This document shows, piece by piece, positions 11,610 to 21,473 of a stretch of 64,000 nucleotides of DNA. The notes beneath the pieces are model-generated. The model had not been told where the DNA came from. It did no database searches and saw only the letters and a program-made list of their open reading frames with translations. The stretch covers positions 19,457,485 to 19,521,484 of the forward strand of contig NC_088296.1 of assembly GCF_032854445.1 (NCBI RefSeq). The letters are read 5' to 3'. Origin of the DNA: Liolophura sinensis (taxonomy: Eukaryota > Mollusca > Polyplacophora > Chitonida > Chitonidae). Numbering within the stretch: the first letter of the stretch is position 1; each line of letters begins with the position of its first letter. The position numbers and the translations under genes were made by a program.

Positions 11610-11960
11610 ACGTATGCGATCCAGCGAGTGTCGGATTTGAACCGGCGGCTTCACTCACCACGGTCTGATCGGATGTATAAGTACGAGTACAACACCATAG
11701 AAGGCAATCCAGGGCTCCTCCCCCCTCCAATCTCGAAGTCTAAGGCGAAAATCGACTCGGGTTATCTCTGTAATGACGCTATCCAAACTATGAACGAACA
11801 ACTCTGTCCGATATTAACTGCTGCGGTGGCGTATAGTGGTTTGAGCGTCTGTCACGTAAACGATAGAGCCGCTGATTTTTCTATCCATATTCCTAAGACT
11901 ATAACATCGGTAGTCTTGATACTACCTTGTTTGGAGCTAGGTATTTGGAGGGATTGGCCA
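11610..11960 (-). mobile_element. Probable SINE-D copy (tRNA-like B box)
   Basis: Contains 'gtcggatttgaaccggcggc', which reads as a tRNA B box in reverse and recurs in variant form at 16040, 18120 and 26095, followed by an acctc/cttcac block and 'gaacgaacaact'. The 142-residue ORF (11562-11990, +) spans it and resembles no protein. It is probably a SINE family, but its ends are not defined. Confidence 0.45.
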
Positions 11961-13740
11961 AATACTGATTGGCGCATCAGCGTAAAGTGACTGGGTGAGA
12001 CGTAGTATCTGGAGACATTGTCGTGAAATGACCGAAATAATGTTAAAAACTACTATAAAAACAAACTCCGCCATTAAAGTCTTATTAGTAGCACATTAAT
12101 CGTAGAAAACCAACCGTAAGTGACTAGAACCGTTATGCGGAAAAGCTCATATTTGTTTCTGATCTCAGTTTAACCTTTAACCTCGTAGACAGAATTTCTG
12201 ACGCACAACTCGACGATGATGTTAAAGACTGGAGAAACCCTGTTATAGCAAACTGAATATCACCGGCCTCTGTTATGTGCCCTTCAGTAATTTATCACAT
12301 TGTAAAATAATGAGATAGTGCAATTACCTTTTACAAGCCATTACGCTGCACATAGCCATTTCTCTGCACAGTCATTATTGTTTCAATATTTTCAAATATT
12401 GAAACCTCTTTTAATAGCATTTAACAAATGTCACTTTACTACTGAAAAAAAAAAACTGGACTCACTAATAGGCATAGAGGGGATTCTACAAATTTACCGA
12501 AAACGGATTGGTCAGTAACCACAGTTCACAGCACTCAGAGCACTCTGTTTTCACGCTGCCGTAGTTCCCGGATTATTGCCCCAAAATGTGACAAGCTTGT
12601 GGAAATGGAAGCCTCAATTGGTAATGACTACTTACACTAACTGTTCAGTTAACACGTTATTTAATAATGAGAGAAAACAAGAAAAGAATTACTTCGTGCG
12701 TTTATATTTTTGTTGAGAATACTGATTGTTCACATATCTTGGTACAAAGTTTTATTAGTTATTTACCAGGTGAGTTTTTACATGGGATAACAGGCTGAAT
12801 CAATGGGCAACTGTTACCGCCTAAAGTACCTCTCTGGTTTATGCACATTTTCCGACTGTGTTCTGAGATATTCGGATATGACGTCATCCATTAACATTCT
12901 GGGAAATAGGGACCATCTTAATGATCCCAATTCGCGTGTTCCTCCACAACGAAGTTGTTTTGACGCTTATCATCGACGGCGTTGCCACAGCAGGCTACTT
13001 AATTTTCGGACTAGCTCCAGACAAACGGGAAAATCCTTTTTATGCCACCAGAAGAAAGTGAAGGCGCTTTGGTCCATATCATAGGAAATAAAAACCATGT
13101 GTTTCATATATCCTTGAAGCCTTCAAGTCATCTCCAGCACTAAATCATGGTTTGCTATACAAGAATCAAGATTTGCTGGAAAACCAAATATTTTTCTCAA
13201 TCCTTTTGGTTTTTGAAGTTCACAGTCTCATGTGTTTTTTTTCGGTTTTATTTTGTGAAACAAAAATTCTCTTTCATGGGACACAACAAAGAAAAAAAAC
13301 ATTTAAGTTCTATTCCAACCAGTGTGCCTACAACCTTTTATGATTAACTATTACGAAATACCATTTTAATTTGACCATCAAAATTGAATATACACGGTGA
13401 TAAAATCCACCAGTTATTTAATCAATCGCATGGCCTATCCATTGACGTGTGGAAATGACAATTTCTGCCCAATTCTCAATTTACCATATCGTCCAATCTC
13501 ATGAAAATATAATGAAAAGCCTGTCAGAAGTGAGAGGCACAAACGAAGGAAATGTACGAGTCAAACAGATCTTCGCACGTGCACCTGGACGGCTCGATCA
13601 GATACACACAGAAAATTGTTAATTAAAACAGATTCTATCCTGTATATGTGTTCAAAGTTTGCACAATGTATATAGATTATCAAGGTAGTTAATAGGGCTG
13701 ACAATACTCGTAGGCGTATCTGCATATTACCTGTCACTCA
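11960..13740. other. Intergenic DNA with two diverged repeats
   Basis: No gene recognised. About 12748-12810 repeats about 9355-9440, and about 12840-13030 repeats about 5560-5790. In this copy the two blocks lie next to each other. ORFs of 63-93 residues here are low-complexity or overlap the repeat. Confidence 0.4.
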
Positions 13741-13748
13741 CAAGCAGG

Positions 13749-13756
13749 TATAAATA
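13749..13756 (+). promoter_or_regulatory. TATA box upstream of signal-peptide exon
   Basis: 'tataaata' lies 65-72 bp before the ATG at 13821. This puts a start site near 13780 and a short 5' UTR, the same layout as the intact gene at 21425. Confidence 0.55.
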
Positions 13757-13820
13757 CAGCAACAACGGTCAAAAGTTACGCAGTTTTACCTTAACATACT
13801 ACAGAGGCACACTCAACACG

Positions 13821-13857
13821 ATGAAAGTCTTAACCATCATAGCTTGTCTTATTTCGG
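13821..13857 (+). CDS. Orphan signal-peptide exon
   Basis: ATG AAA GTC... encodes MKVLTIIACLIS plus a phase-1 G before a donor-like GTACAT at 13858. The peptide is a short hydrophobic signal sequence. Phase 1 matches all antistasin-like exons in the window, so it could splice to any of them, for example 22324. Its sequence is not closely similar to the first exon at 21425. No adjacent mature-domain exon was found within 8 kb, so it may be an alternative first exon or the start of a lost paralogue. Confidence 0.45.
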
Positions 13858-13869
13858 GTACATGTATGT

Positions 13870-14830
13870 ACATGTGCTAAACAAAAAGTATAATTAGTTG
13901 TAGTAAACATCCGTATTATATTTCTCCGTCTGCATTACGTCACTGTGTTGAATATAAATGCGTAACGCAGTCAGTCGTGATCGCCCTTTTGTCAGTCTTC
14001 AATTCATTCTTTATTCTAAGATAGTGATAATTTTTAGGTGGCCTTTCGTGATTGATATCGTTGGAATTTTTATTATTTTTCTTCCGTTTTTTTTAAAGCT
14101 CTTTGAAAGCTTAAAGAGCTGTAAAAAGAAAAGTTTTTATTGGATATTGCTGAAATTTGGTCATTTTAAGAACAAGGTTACGAGGCAAATTTTGGCAGTT
14201 TTTGGTTAACTTTGATCACAAAACATGGTGGCCATCTTGGATTTTAATGAAAACTTTTAAAAATCGTCTTCTCAAGGACCAAAGAACGGATTCTTTTGAA
14301 ATTTGATATACTTGTAGAGTGATCCCGGTTAGAACAAATTTGAGGAAATATTGGACATGCATTGAAAACTTTGGAAACTCGCCATTGAACTTATGGCGTC
14401 ATTAAAAGTGTCTCAGTTTGATAATGTTTTCGTGTATTCTGGTGAATATTTGGCAACGCTGATTCCGAGTCTACACATGTCCAGGGTGTATTTTCAGCAA
14501 AATTGTGCGCTTGATACTATTTGCATGTAAGGCCCCGCACAAAGTATACAAAAGAGAAAGTATTAGATTTATTTCGGTTGTGGATTTCAAATAGAACAAT
14601 GACATTCGGATAAATGACATAATAATAATATTTAATATCAGTATGTATTACCTGTTATTACAAGGTGTAATAACTTTAATTAATTGTAATTGCTTTACTA
14701 GATTTGCGGCATTATTGGGTTTGTGATCTTTCATATTCCACAAGGTTTCATTGGATAAACATGTTAAATAATGTTTGAGTGTCCAGATATATAATCTATG
14801 GAAATTCACAATTGATTTTAATATCGTTAT
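13870..14830. other. AT-rich DNA, nothing recognised
   Basis: Several short ORFs (83 and 98 residues) are composed of low-complexity hydrophobic or AT-rich codons with no family resemblance. No element ends were found. Confidence 0.4.
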
Positions 14831-15018
14831 ATCACGGAAATGAACGAACAATTGTACAGTATTGTATTGCACTATAATACACCAATTTTCATTGTTACAG
14901 TTTGATGCATGATACATGTTACAAGACTTATCGCTGAAGTACATGTAATTAAATGGCCAGATTTTGTGAGGGCGCTCCTCGGTGTTGTAGCGAGCACTAG
15001 TTTCTTCAGACCTGCGTT

Positions 15019-15067
15019 ATGTTGAATTTGTCACTCACTTCTGTTCTTCTGATCTCCGTGAAAGCGG
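15019..15067 (+). pseudogene. Relic first exon of antistasin-like gene
   Basis: ATG at 15019 opens MLNLSLTSVLLISVKA, the same length (16 codons plus G) as the intact exon at 21425-21473 (MLKLWLAFAVLIALGM). The donor position reads G|GCACAT instead of G|GTAGGT, so it is probably unspliceable. The 5' flank (about 14830-15012) aligns with about 9570-9700, and it holds one copy of the 49-bp unit that became the minisatellite at 9670. Confidence 0.6.
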
Positions 15068-15299
15068 GCACATCTTAGCCCGTTTGTTTCTTTTCACTGA
15101 CTGGACGCAAACCTTGTTCAGCATGTACAGTCACACCTGGTTCCAGTGTTACCACTGAGATCACTAATTTATTTATGTATCTGGTTGGTGTGTGCCAGGA
15201 AGCTTTTTCGTGTTAAAGGCAAAGAGTACACTAGCGTAAAATATATGTCAGTGGAAAGATCATTAAACCCTGTGAACGCAGATAGTTTCACAATTAACA

Positions 15300-15670
15300 T
15301 TCTTCGAATTTTCTTGAACTTTGTATTGAATGGTGGACGTTTTGACCATATGGGAACCAGCGGCGTCACATCAGGTCTTTGCCATAAAACACAGACTGCT
15401 AGATTTCTGCATTAAAAATGCATATAAATATAGATTTATGAATGCTTTCGCCAAATGGCCGTTAAAACGAACTATTTCAAGCAAAAAAATATGGATGTGG
15501 CGTTCTGAAACCCTCTGTGTCACTGTATATACTATACCGAGAATCTGATGTTTCAAAACTGTTTTTCTCGGCTGGAAAAATCTTTAAAAGAACGCTTCGA
15601 ACCTTTTTACTGGACAGTGTTTAATGGTCTTTAATCCGATAATACTTCGTTTCAGTGGCCTTTCTTCTTC
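15300..15670 (+). repeat. Interspersed repeat X copy
   Basis: Diverged copy sharing 'gggaaccagcggcgtcac', 'tagatttctgcatt', 'gaactatttcaagc' and 'ggacagtgtttaatggtctt' with the copy at 30800-31220. The ORFs at 15146-15548 on both strands overlap it and are not convincing. Confidence 0.6.
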
Positions 15671-15889
15671 CTTTCTTGCAGTTAAAAAGACACTTAAGGG
15701 TATGTGTGGGGAAAACGGAAGTGCCCTGTAGTCAACTACCCCACTACTGACACAAGTACGTACATGAGTTGAAGTGCACAAGGCGTCTGTCTAGAGCTCC
15801 CGCGCTTTGATATTTTCACACTTTTCTGTAATGTTTTGTAGATAATCAGATTAAACCGATTTCAGCTTCAATAACGTGTTTCTTTCTAT

Positions 15890-16340
15890 AGTGGGTTCTT
15901 AAAGTCGTACGTACTCAGAACTTTTCCACGTATGTGAAAACGGTTATCTTTATGCATGAAGAAAATGGGAGAGCCCTGAACAAATCTCACGCTTTTGACA
16001 GATGTTTAAGCTCTCTGACACAGAGAAGCATATTCGAACCAGCAAGCATCGGATTCGAATCCGCCACCTCGCTGACAGGGTGTGATCGACTTGCTCAAGA
16101 ACAACCCCATAGGAGACAACCAATGGCTTCCAATCTTGACGTCAAAGGTGAGATTCGACTTGGATTCTCCCCAGTGACGCTGTGACGATGCGAGCCAAAC
16201 TTTATAAACGAACATCTTTGTCCGCCATTACGTGTTGTAGCGACTAGAGCGTCGGTCTGATAAAACTGTAAATCTGTGGTTCAATTCTGACTCGAGTGAT
16301 ACCTATTAAAACTTGAACATTGGTTATATTGGTATTACCT
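15890..16340. repeat. Dispersed repeat plus SINE-D-like element
   Basis: About 15935-16005 ('tttatgcatgaag...', 'gccctgaacaaatctc') is a diverged copy of about 24810-24870. It is followed by a reversed tRNA B-box-like 'cggattcgaatccgccacct' as at 11625, 18125 and 26095. A second tRNA-like piece ('gttcaattctgactcgag') lies near 16280. No protein recognised. Confidence 0.45.
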
Positions 16341-16879
16341 CGTGCGGTGCTAAGCATTAAGGAGAATTAACCAAATGCTGGTCAATCCCGTGTCAGTATA
16401 ACGTGACTGGGTGTCTTTGGAAAGGAGTTCCAGTGAGGCAACCCAATAAATATCCTCGCATTACCATTAAATCAATATGAGAAACGCAATCGTAACCAAC
16501 TATAATATTTGAAAACTCATTTATTGTATATGTATGTACATGGCAGGAAACAGGACTGGTTGGCCCGGTGTAGTATAATTTGATTCGGTGGGGTATTTTT
16601 GACATGATATTTCGGGATCGGCAGCACTTTGGCGACATGGACTTGCCCTGCCATAATAAGACGCAATATACATTAAAACACACCGAGTGACACCTCTTCG
16701 TCAGTGTAAGTGAAAATTGCCAATTACCTACACAATTACGCCGAGTTTCAAGTGAGGTTGTATAACCATCTTCTGTATGACCCGACGTAGGATTGATCCC
16801 CCGATCTGCCGTTTACAAGTCACGTGATTTTTTGACTGGCATATCCTACATCAACTAGATATTTTTTTATTATTATTAT

Positions 16880-17020
16880 TTATTTGCTTGACTGGAGTTT
16901 TACAAAGTATTCAAGCATATTTCACTTATACGACGGCGGCCAGCATCATAGTGGCAGAAAATCGAACCAACCCTGGAGGAAACCTACGAGCATTCACAGG
17001 TTGATGGTCAACTTTCTCAA
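16880..17020 (-). mobile_element. SINE-A fragment (3' half)
   Basis: Reverse-oriented 'cactta tacgacggcggccagcatc' with a tttattattatttattt tail and a diverged body ending at 'gtacgacaggcc'. The head is missing. Confidence 0.7.
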
Positions 17021-17557
17021 GTACGACAGGCCTGCGACCGCCTGCATTAGTACTGACGCTAGATGCATGTATAACATAAAAGCATTTCTCTGAAATGACA
17101 TAACATTAATTATACTTCTTTTTATGGTTATACATTATCACACACAATGGGTGTTATGACTCAATATATTGCTAAATTACGTATTAAATAGATTACTCGG
17201 CTAAATAAGAGAGCTCTTTATTTAGACAATTTTAAACTAGGTGGTGTTATCAATAAACGTTTGAATGAACGAATTTAAACATTCTAGTTGTTACCATATC
17301 GCATGGAATATCGCAAATGACAGCGATTTTCCAACAATATGTCAGTATCGTCAATAATGGTAAATATTGTGTTACACAACTGATGTTAGATAACACAGCA
17401 GAAGTCTGTCAGGAGTAGAAAGAGTTTAATATACTTCGTCCATGTCAATGCATTAATATACGTTATACAATATTTACGTTCTTATAAGCTAGAATTCTTT
17501 CCTTAATTAAATATTATAATAATTGCTACTACCAATCCAGCTCCTTTGAAAACCATC

Positions 17558-17606
17558 ATACCAAGGTTTTTGCTCATTTTCGTTGTGCTGGTCGCTGTAA
17601 CAGAGG
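17558..17606 (+). pseudogene. Relic first exon with lost start codon
   Basis: 'catcATACCAAGG' aligns with 'catcATGTTGAAA' at 21421. The next 16 codons give IPRFLLIFVVLVAVTE, matching the hydrophobic pattern and length of the intact signal exon, and the flank 'ggttaggttaaac' matches 'gggtaggtttaatc'. ATG has become ATA and the donor context has changed, so this copy should not start or splice normally. Confidence 0.55.
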
Positions 17607-17639
17607 TTAGGTTAAACCTCATCTATGCTTTGTATGCAT

Positions 17640-17900
17640 GAATGTATGCTTGGGATTTTACGTCGTACTTAGCAATATGTCAATCACGTGATGACGAAGA
17701 GCCATTTATTCTTATAGCAGGGCGAGTACATGCCACCTAATTATCATGATGAACTTGATACCTCACCCAGTCAATTTTTCCTTGGTCTAACCTCTCCAAA
17801 CGAGAGTTGAGCACCAAGCGAGGCAACAAGAAATGACATTTTTTATGTCTTTGGTATGACCCGAACTGGGTTCGATCCCCGGTCGCTCGACTTCAAATAT
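17640..17900 (-). mobile_element. SINE-C (tRNA-derived)
   Basis: Read in reverse, its head has 'gggatcgaacccagttcggg' (B-box like) and its 3' end has 'taaaatcccaagcatac'. Internal 'gtcgtacttagcaat' and 'gatgacgaagag' are shared with SINE-B, so the two families seem to share a 3' end. Another copy is at 37095-37320. Confidence 0.65.
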
Positions 17901-17984
17901 ACGCTTTACTAGTTTGGTTGACTTGGAGTTGAACTTGTTTGATATAAAATATAATCAAGTTCTGGTGTTACAACTTTTGTCATT

Positions 17985-18190
17985 ATTTATTTGATTAGTG
18001 TTTAATACCTTAGTCAAGAATCTTACACTTGTGGGACGGCGTTCACGTTTAGAAAACCAAACAAAGCAGGTAAATTCCAACGACATACATGTATGACTGC
18101 ATGCAGCAGAACTACCGAGAGCTGGATTCGAATCGGCGACCTCAACAATTAGAGACCGGTCATTGCAACGACACCAAGGCCGCAAAAAAG
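17985..18190 (-). mobile_element. Degenerate SINE pieces
   Basis: About 17985-18080 resembles a worn reversed SINE-A 3' end ('tttatttgattagtgttt'). About 18105-18190 holds 'gctggattcgaatcggcgac', the reversed B-box-like block of the SINE-D group. Confidence 0.4.
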
Positions 18191-18324
18191 GACTTGTGGT
18201 TACCATTTGCAGCACGCAACACTCTTCCTACCTTAAATTCAAACCTTTTTAAATTAAGAAGAAGCGAAAGTCTTAAAACCTACATGTCAAAATGCATGCA
18301 CTTATACGCAAAGCTTAATGAAAG

Positions 18325-18490
18325 GTCGAGTGGTTTGCGGGTTAGCTCTAGTCCAGCTCATAATGGCGTCCTCCCCCGCCGTACGTGGGAAGGTCTGCTA
18401 GGCTTTGTCCCGTTTCCATGATGATGAGTGTCGCCGTATAAATGAAATATTTTTTAGCACGGCGTAAAATATCGATCACATCAATAAATC
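18325..18490 (+). mobile_element. SINE-A fragment
   Basis: Has 'gttagctctagtccagctca', 'gccgtacgtgggaaggtctg' and 'atgaaatattttttagcacg', with an internal deletion relative to 11159-11424 and a diverged tail. Confidence 0.7.
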
Positions 18491-18494
18491 AACC

Positions 18495-18880
18495 AAGACC
18501 CTGTACATACGTGGAGTGCACCTCCTTTAAATGACAACGGAAAGCGCTTCTCATGCTGCACTTCAGTTGAATACGGATCATTTCCTTTAACTGTTGACAA
18601 GAAACAGTTCTCTCCATTCGCTGTACGTGGGCCTAAATGGGGGAACATATTCTTTAATTGCCAAGAAGGACCTCTTTTCTCCATGCTTTATTTTAATTTA
18701 TTTACATATTTGTCTCCTAGGGAAATCATTCACCCCGGAATGTATATAGCTGAATAGGGAACAGTTTCCTTTTGTATGTACATACACATAGGGTATAGCT
18801 GAATAGGGAACAGTTTCCTTTTGTGTGTTGGCGTGAACACAAAACAGGTTGATCATAATGACAGTTCTATTTTGAGAAAC
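18495..18880. other. Short local duplications
   Basis: 'gtatagctgaatagggaaca' with 'gtttccttttgt' occurs twice about 50 bp apart (near 18745 and 18793). 'tcctttaaatgacaacg' and 'tcctttaactgttgacaag' units occur upstream. Style resembles the 64-bp repeat at 7440. No gene. Confidence 0.4.
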
Positions 18881-19072
18881 CACCTCATCCTTTCAGTGGC
18901 CCGCCGGTCTGTTATATTCCCTGTCCGTGTACAGCCTGTCCCGCAAACAGTACTTTCTATTTTCATTGTTTTTTTTTAATTTATTTTATTTTTTATGAAT
19001 TAAACAAGAACTGTTAAATGTACTTTACCAACAGTACATGTCCACAACAATGTACAGGAAAAGAAATCATGA

Positions 19073-19333
19073 TTTTTTTTTTGATTGGTGTTTTACGCCG
19101 TACTCAAGAATATTTCACTTATACGACGGCGGCCAGCATTATGGTGGGTGGAAACCGGGCACAGCCCGGGGGAAATCCACGACCATCCGCAGGTTGCTGG
19201 CAGACATTCTCACTTACGGCCGGAGAGGAAGCAAGCATGAGCTGGGCTTGAACTCACAGCGACCGCATTGGTGAGAGGCTCCTGGGTCATTACGCTGCGC
19301 TAGCCCGCTAACTGATTGAGCCACGGAGGCCCC
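19073..19333 (-). mobile_element. SINE-A, full length with target-site duplication
   Basis: Complete reversed copy from the T-rich tail to the tRNA-like head (ending 'ctgattgagccacggaggcc'). It is flanked by a perfect 12-bp duplication, aagaaatcatga, at 19061-19072 and 19334-19345. The two overlapping ORFs are by-products. Confidence 0.93.
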
Positions 19334-19349
19334 AAGAAATCATGAGAAA

Positions 19350-19870
19350 TGTACTCTAAACCAAGCGATTGGAGGACAAGCCGCTGCACTTCATCATCAT
19401 ACGAACTGTGGAATTGAATTTGAGAGATAAGCATTGTGGGAAAGGTAAGAAACATGAGGTTTATTTTAAGGGGTAAAAACTGTATACATCTACGCACTAA
19501 TTTGTGTCCGCGAATCTGTTCTGTCCAGCACAACTAAATGAATGCTTATGGGATACCGGGCATATTTTCCTCTCACAAAACGTAGAGCTAGTGTGACACA
19601 GGACTTACTCATAACACATCTTTCTCGCGCGACGTGAAACATGTTGCGTGCTGCGGTTTCATCTGTGATGTATCTGGTCTTCCCAGTGTGATGTCGCGCT
19701 GTTGAATCGGCAGTGGAATGCCCAGCGTCACTGAAATGACGTAATAAGCCCGATGTACTTCGGACTTCTGCCGGTATCCCATTGGTGAAAACTTTAGTAT
19801 ACAAAAACAATGGGCCTCAAACCTGACAAGGTGTTGTTCCACCAGTTTTACAGAAGATAACTGTTTTAAA
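19350..19870. other. Unassigned stretch
   Basis: A 106-residue minus-strand ORF (19490-19810) and an overlapping 77-residue one are present. Neither resembles a known family and there are no clear splice sites. I do not support a gene here. Confidence 0.3.
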
Positions 19871-19875
19871 AAGAG

Positions 19876-20060
19876 TTTTCACTCAAAAAATTAATATGTT
19901 AAATTTAACAGAAAATCTGTTGTTTAAGGGATGCTAGAATGTATTCTAATAGAATTGGTTATGTTGAATTACTAGAATATGTGCGTTATATTTAACAGAA
20001 GAGCCTGTTGCAATAACAAATTACATTCTAGCATCACATTAAACAACACTGTCTTTTTTT
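19876..20060. mobile_element. MITE copy (TA-type), worn
   Basis: Starts 'cactcaaaaaattaatatg' and contains 'ttaacagaaaatctgtt', 'gatgctagaatgtattct' and 'cattctagcatcac', the landmarks of the element at 31683-31901. The right terminus is degraded. Confidence 0.65.
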
Positions 20061-20079
20061 ATCCCATGTGATAAGGTAC

Positions 20080-21340
20080 GAACCTTACCACTAATCTTTT
20101 CTGTTATTTTCTTTACTGTAATTTCTGAAACTGTGTGTTACTTGACATTACTTACTTCGGTGGACTTAATGCTATAAAATTCAAACGTGTAACGTTCATT
20201 TGCTTCCAATCAGTCACACAACGACGACTTGGTGATAATGGACAGATGGAAGACTGATATACCTTAAAGACTAACATAAATATAAACAGTATACATCTGA
20301 AGGACATTCGTCATTGTTGATAATTCCGATCCACATAGGGTACACCACAGGTGTATATTTTGGAGGAGATTTTCTTTTCGAGTCTGTAGAACAGACTGAG
20401 CGGCGGGTGGGATGTCCATTCGTTCGAATCACGGCCTCCGTTTTGCGGCCCGTCTATTCAATTCAGTGACACATTGGATCTTAGCGGCGTGCACATATAC
20501 ATGCTTCACGTGTCTACAGAACGTGTATGTAAGTTCTTATCTTCTTATCTTTTTGTGACGTCAGAATACTTGAACACTAGCTGTATGGTTCGTAGAGCCC
20601 ATGATGCATGCAATTTAATGCAAAAAGCTCTTTAAAAATGTAAAAAAAAATGTGAAAACATTTTTTACATACTTTTCAGCTGTCTTTCTGAGGAACCTTT
20701 CTTTGATTTTTACCTTTCTTTCACTTAAGGTACCAGCTTTCTGGTACCTTAAGTGGGATTTGAAGGTTATTTCTGCCGTAGGTGTGATCGTGTGATATTA
20801 GGTTGCATATCGGTGCTTAGAGTAAACTAATATTATGTGCAGTATTAATGTGGATGAGTTTTTGGAATACCAACTTACATGGACAGCGATTTAGCCCATA
20901 TTTGTCCATACGTCCGATTAATGGTTTTCAATTTTGGTGTAATGTCCCGCAGAAAGAGAGCATAATCAGAAAGAAATGGTATCAAATGGCACTGCCGATT
21001 GCATAGAACTCCAAAACATTTCGTTAAATGTCATGATTGTTGATACATTCATACATTATACAAGCATTTTACAAGATTTATCACCAAATATATCTAGCAT
21101 AAATTGCTATAGCATTATGGGGGTACTGTCGTTACTGGCCGATGATATTCCGTTGGATAACCCTTTAAAATAAACGTACGACTGACCTATCAAAACGTCT
21201 GACTACGTTACTAAATTATACCGCTGTTATTTGATCCCTGTGCAGATATTATTGTATATTTTTAATTATACCGCACCTGCGTGTAAAAAATCATTACACA
21301 GTTATAGATAACACATGGCATTATACAAGGCGTATCGATG
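20080..21340. other. Intergenic DNA, no gene recognised
   Basis: Unique-looking AT-rich sequence apart from the hairpin at 20722-20755. The 65-residue ORF at 20976 has no family signature. Confidence 0.4.
20722..20755. repeat. Perfect 15-bp hairpin
   Basis: 'cacttaaggtaccag', a 4-base loop (cttt), then 'ctggtaccttaagtg'. The arms are perfect reverse complements. It stands alone in AT-rich DNA and could be a short foldback element or a transcribed hairpin. Confidence 0.8.
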
Positions 21341-21354
21341 AAATAAATAAATGT

Positions 21355-21365
21355 TATATAAAAGG
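21355..21365 (+). promoter_or_regulatory. TATA box of the antistasin-like gene
   Basis: 'tatataaaagg' lies about 30 bp before an initiator-like 'ttcagt' (21387-21392) and 60 bp before the start codon at 21425. The spacing is typical of a focused TATA promoter. Confidence 0.7.
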
Positions 21366-21424
21366 CTGGCATTCTTCGGGGAATTCTTCAGTATTGGACA
21401 AGTCCTACTACGTCGATTTTCATC

Positions 21425-21473
21425 ATGTTGAAATTGTGGCTAGCTTTCGCTGTGCTGATCGCTCTGGGAATGG
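21425..21473 (+). CDS. Exon 1: signal peptide
   Basis: Sixteen codons plus G from ATG 21425, ending in G|GTAGGT. The peptide has a lysine at position 3 followed by a hydrophobic core, and cleavage is expected near GMGA at the exon junction. Three decayed relatives lie upstream at 10220, 15019 and 17558. Confidence 0.8.

Noticed and set aside
11562-11990. 142-residue ORF
   Set aside because: It lies across the end of repeat X and a SINE-D-like block with a reversed B box, and there is no family resemblance.
19490-19810. 106-residue minus-strand ORF
   Set aside because: No recognisable motif and an overlapping ORF in another frame; not supported as a gene.
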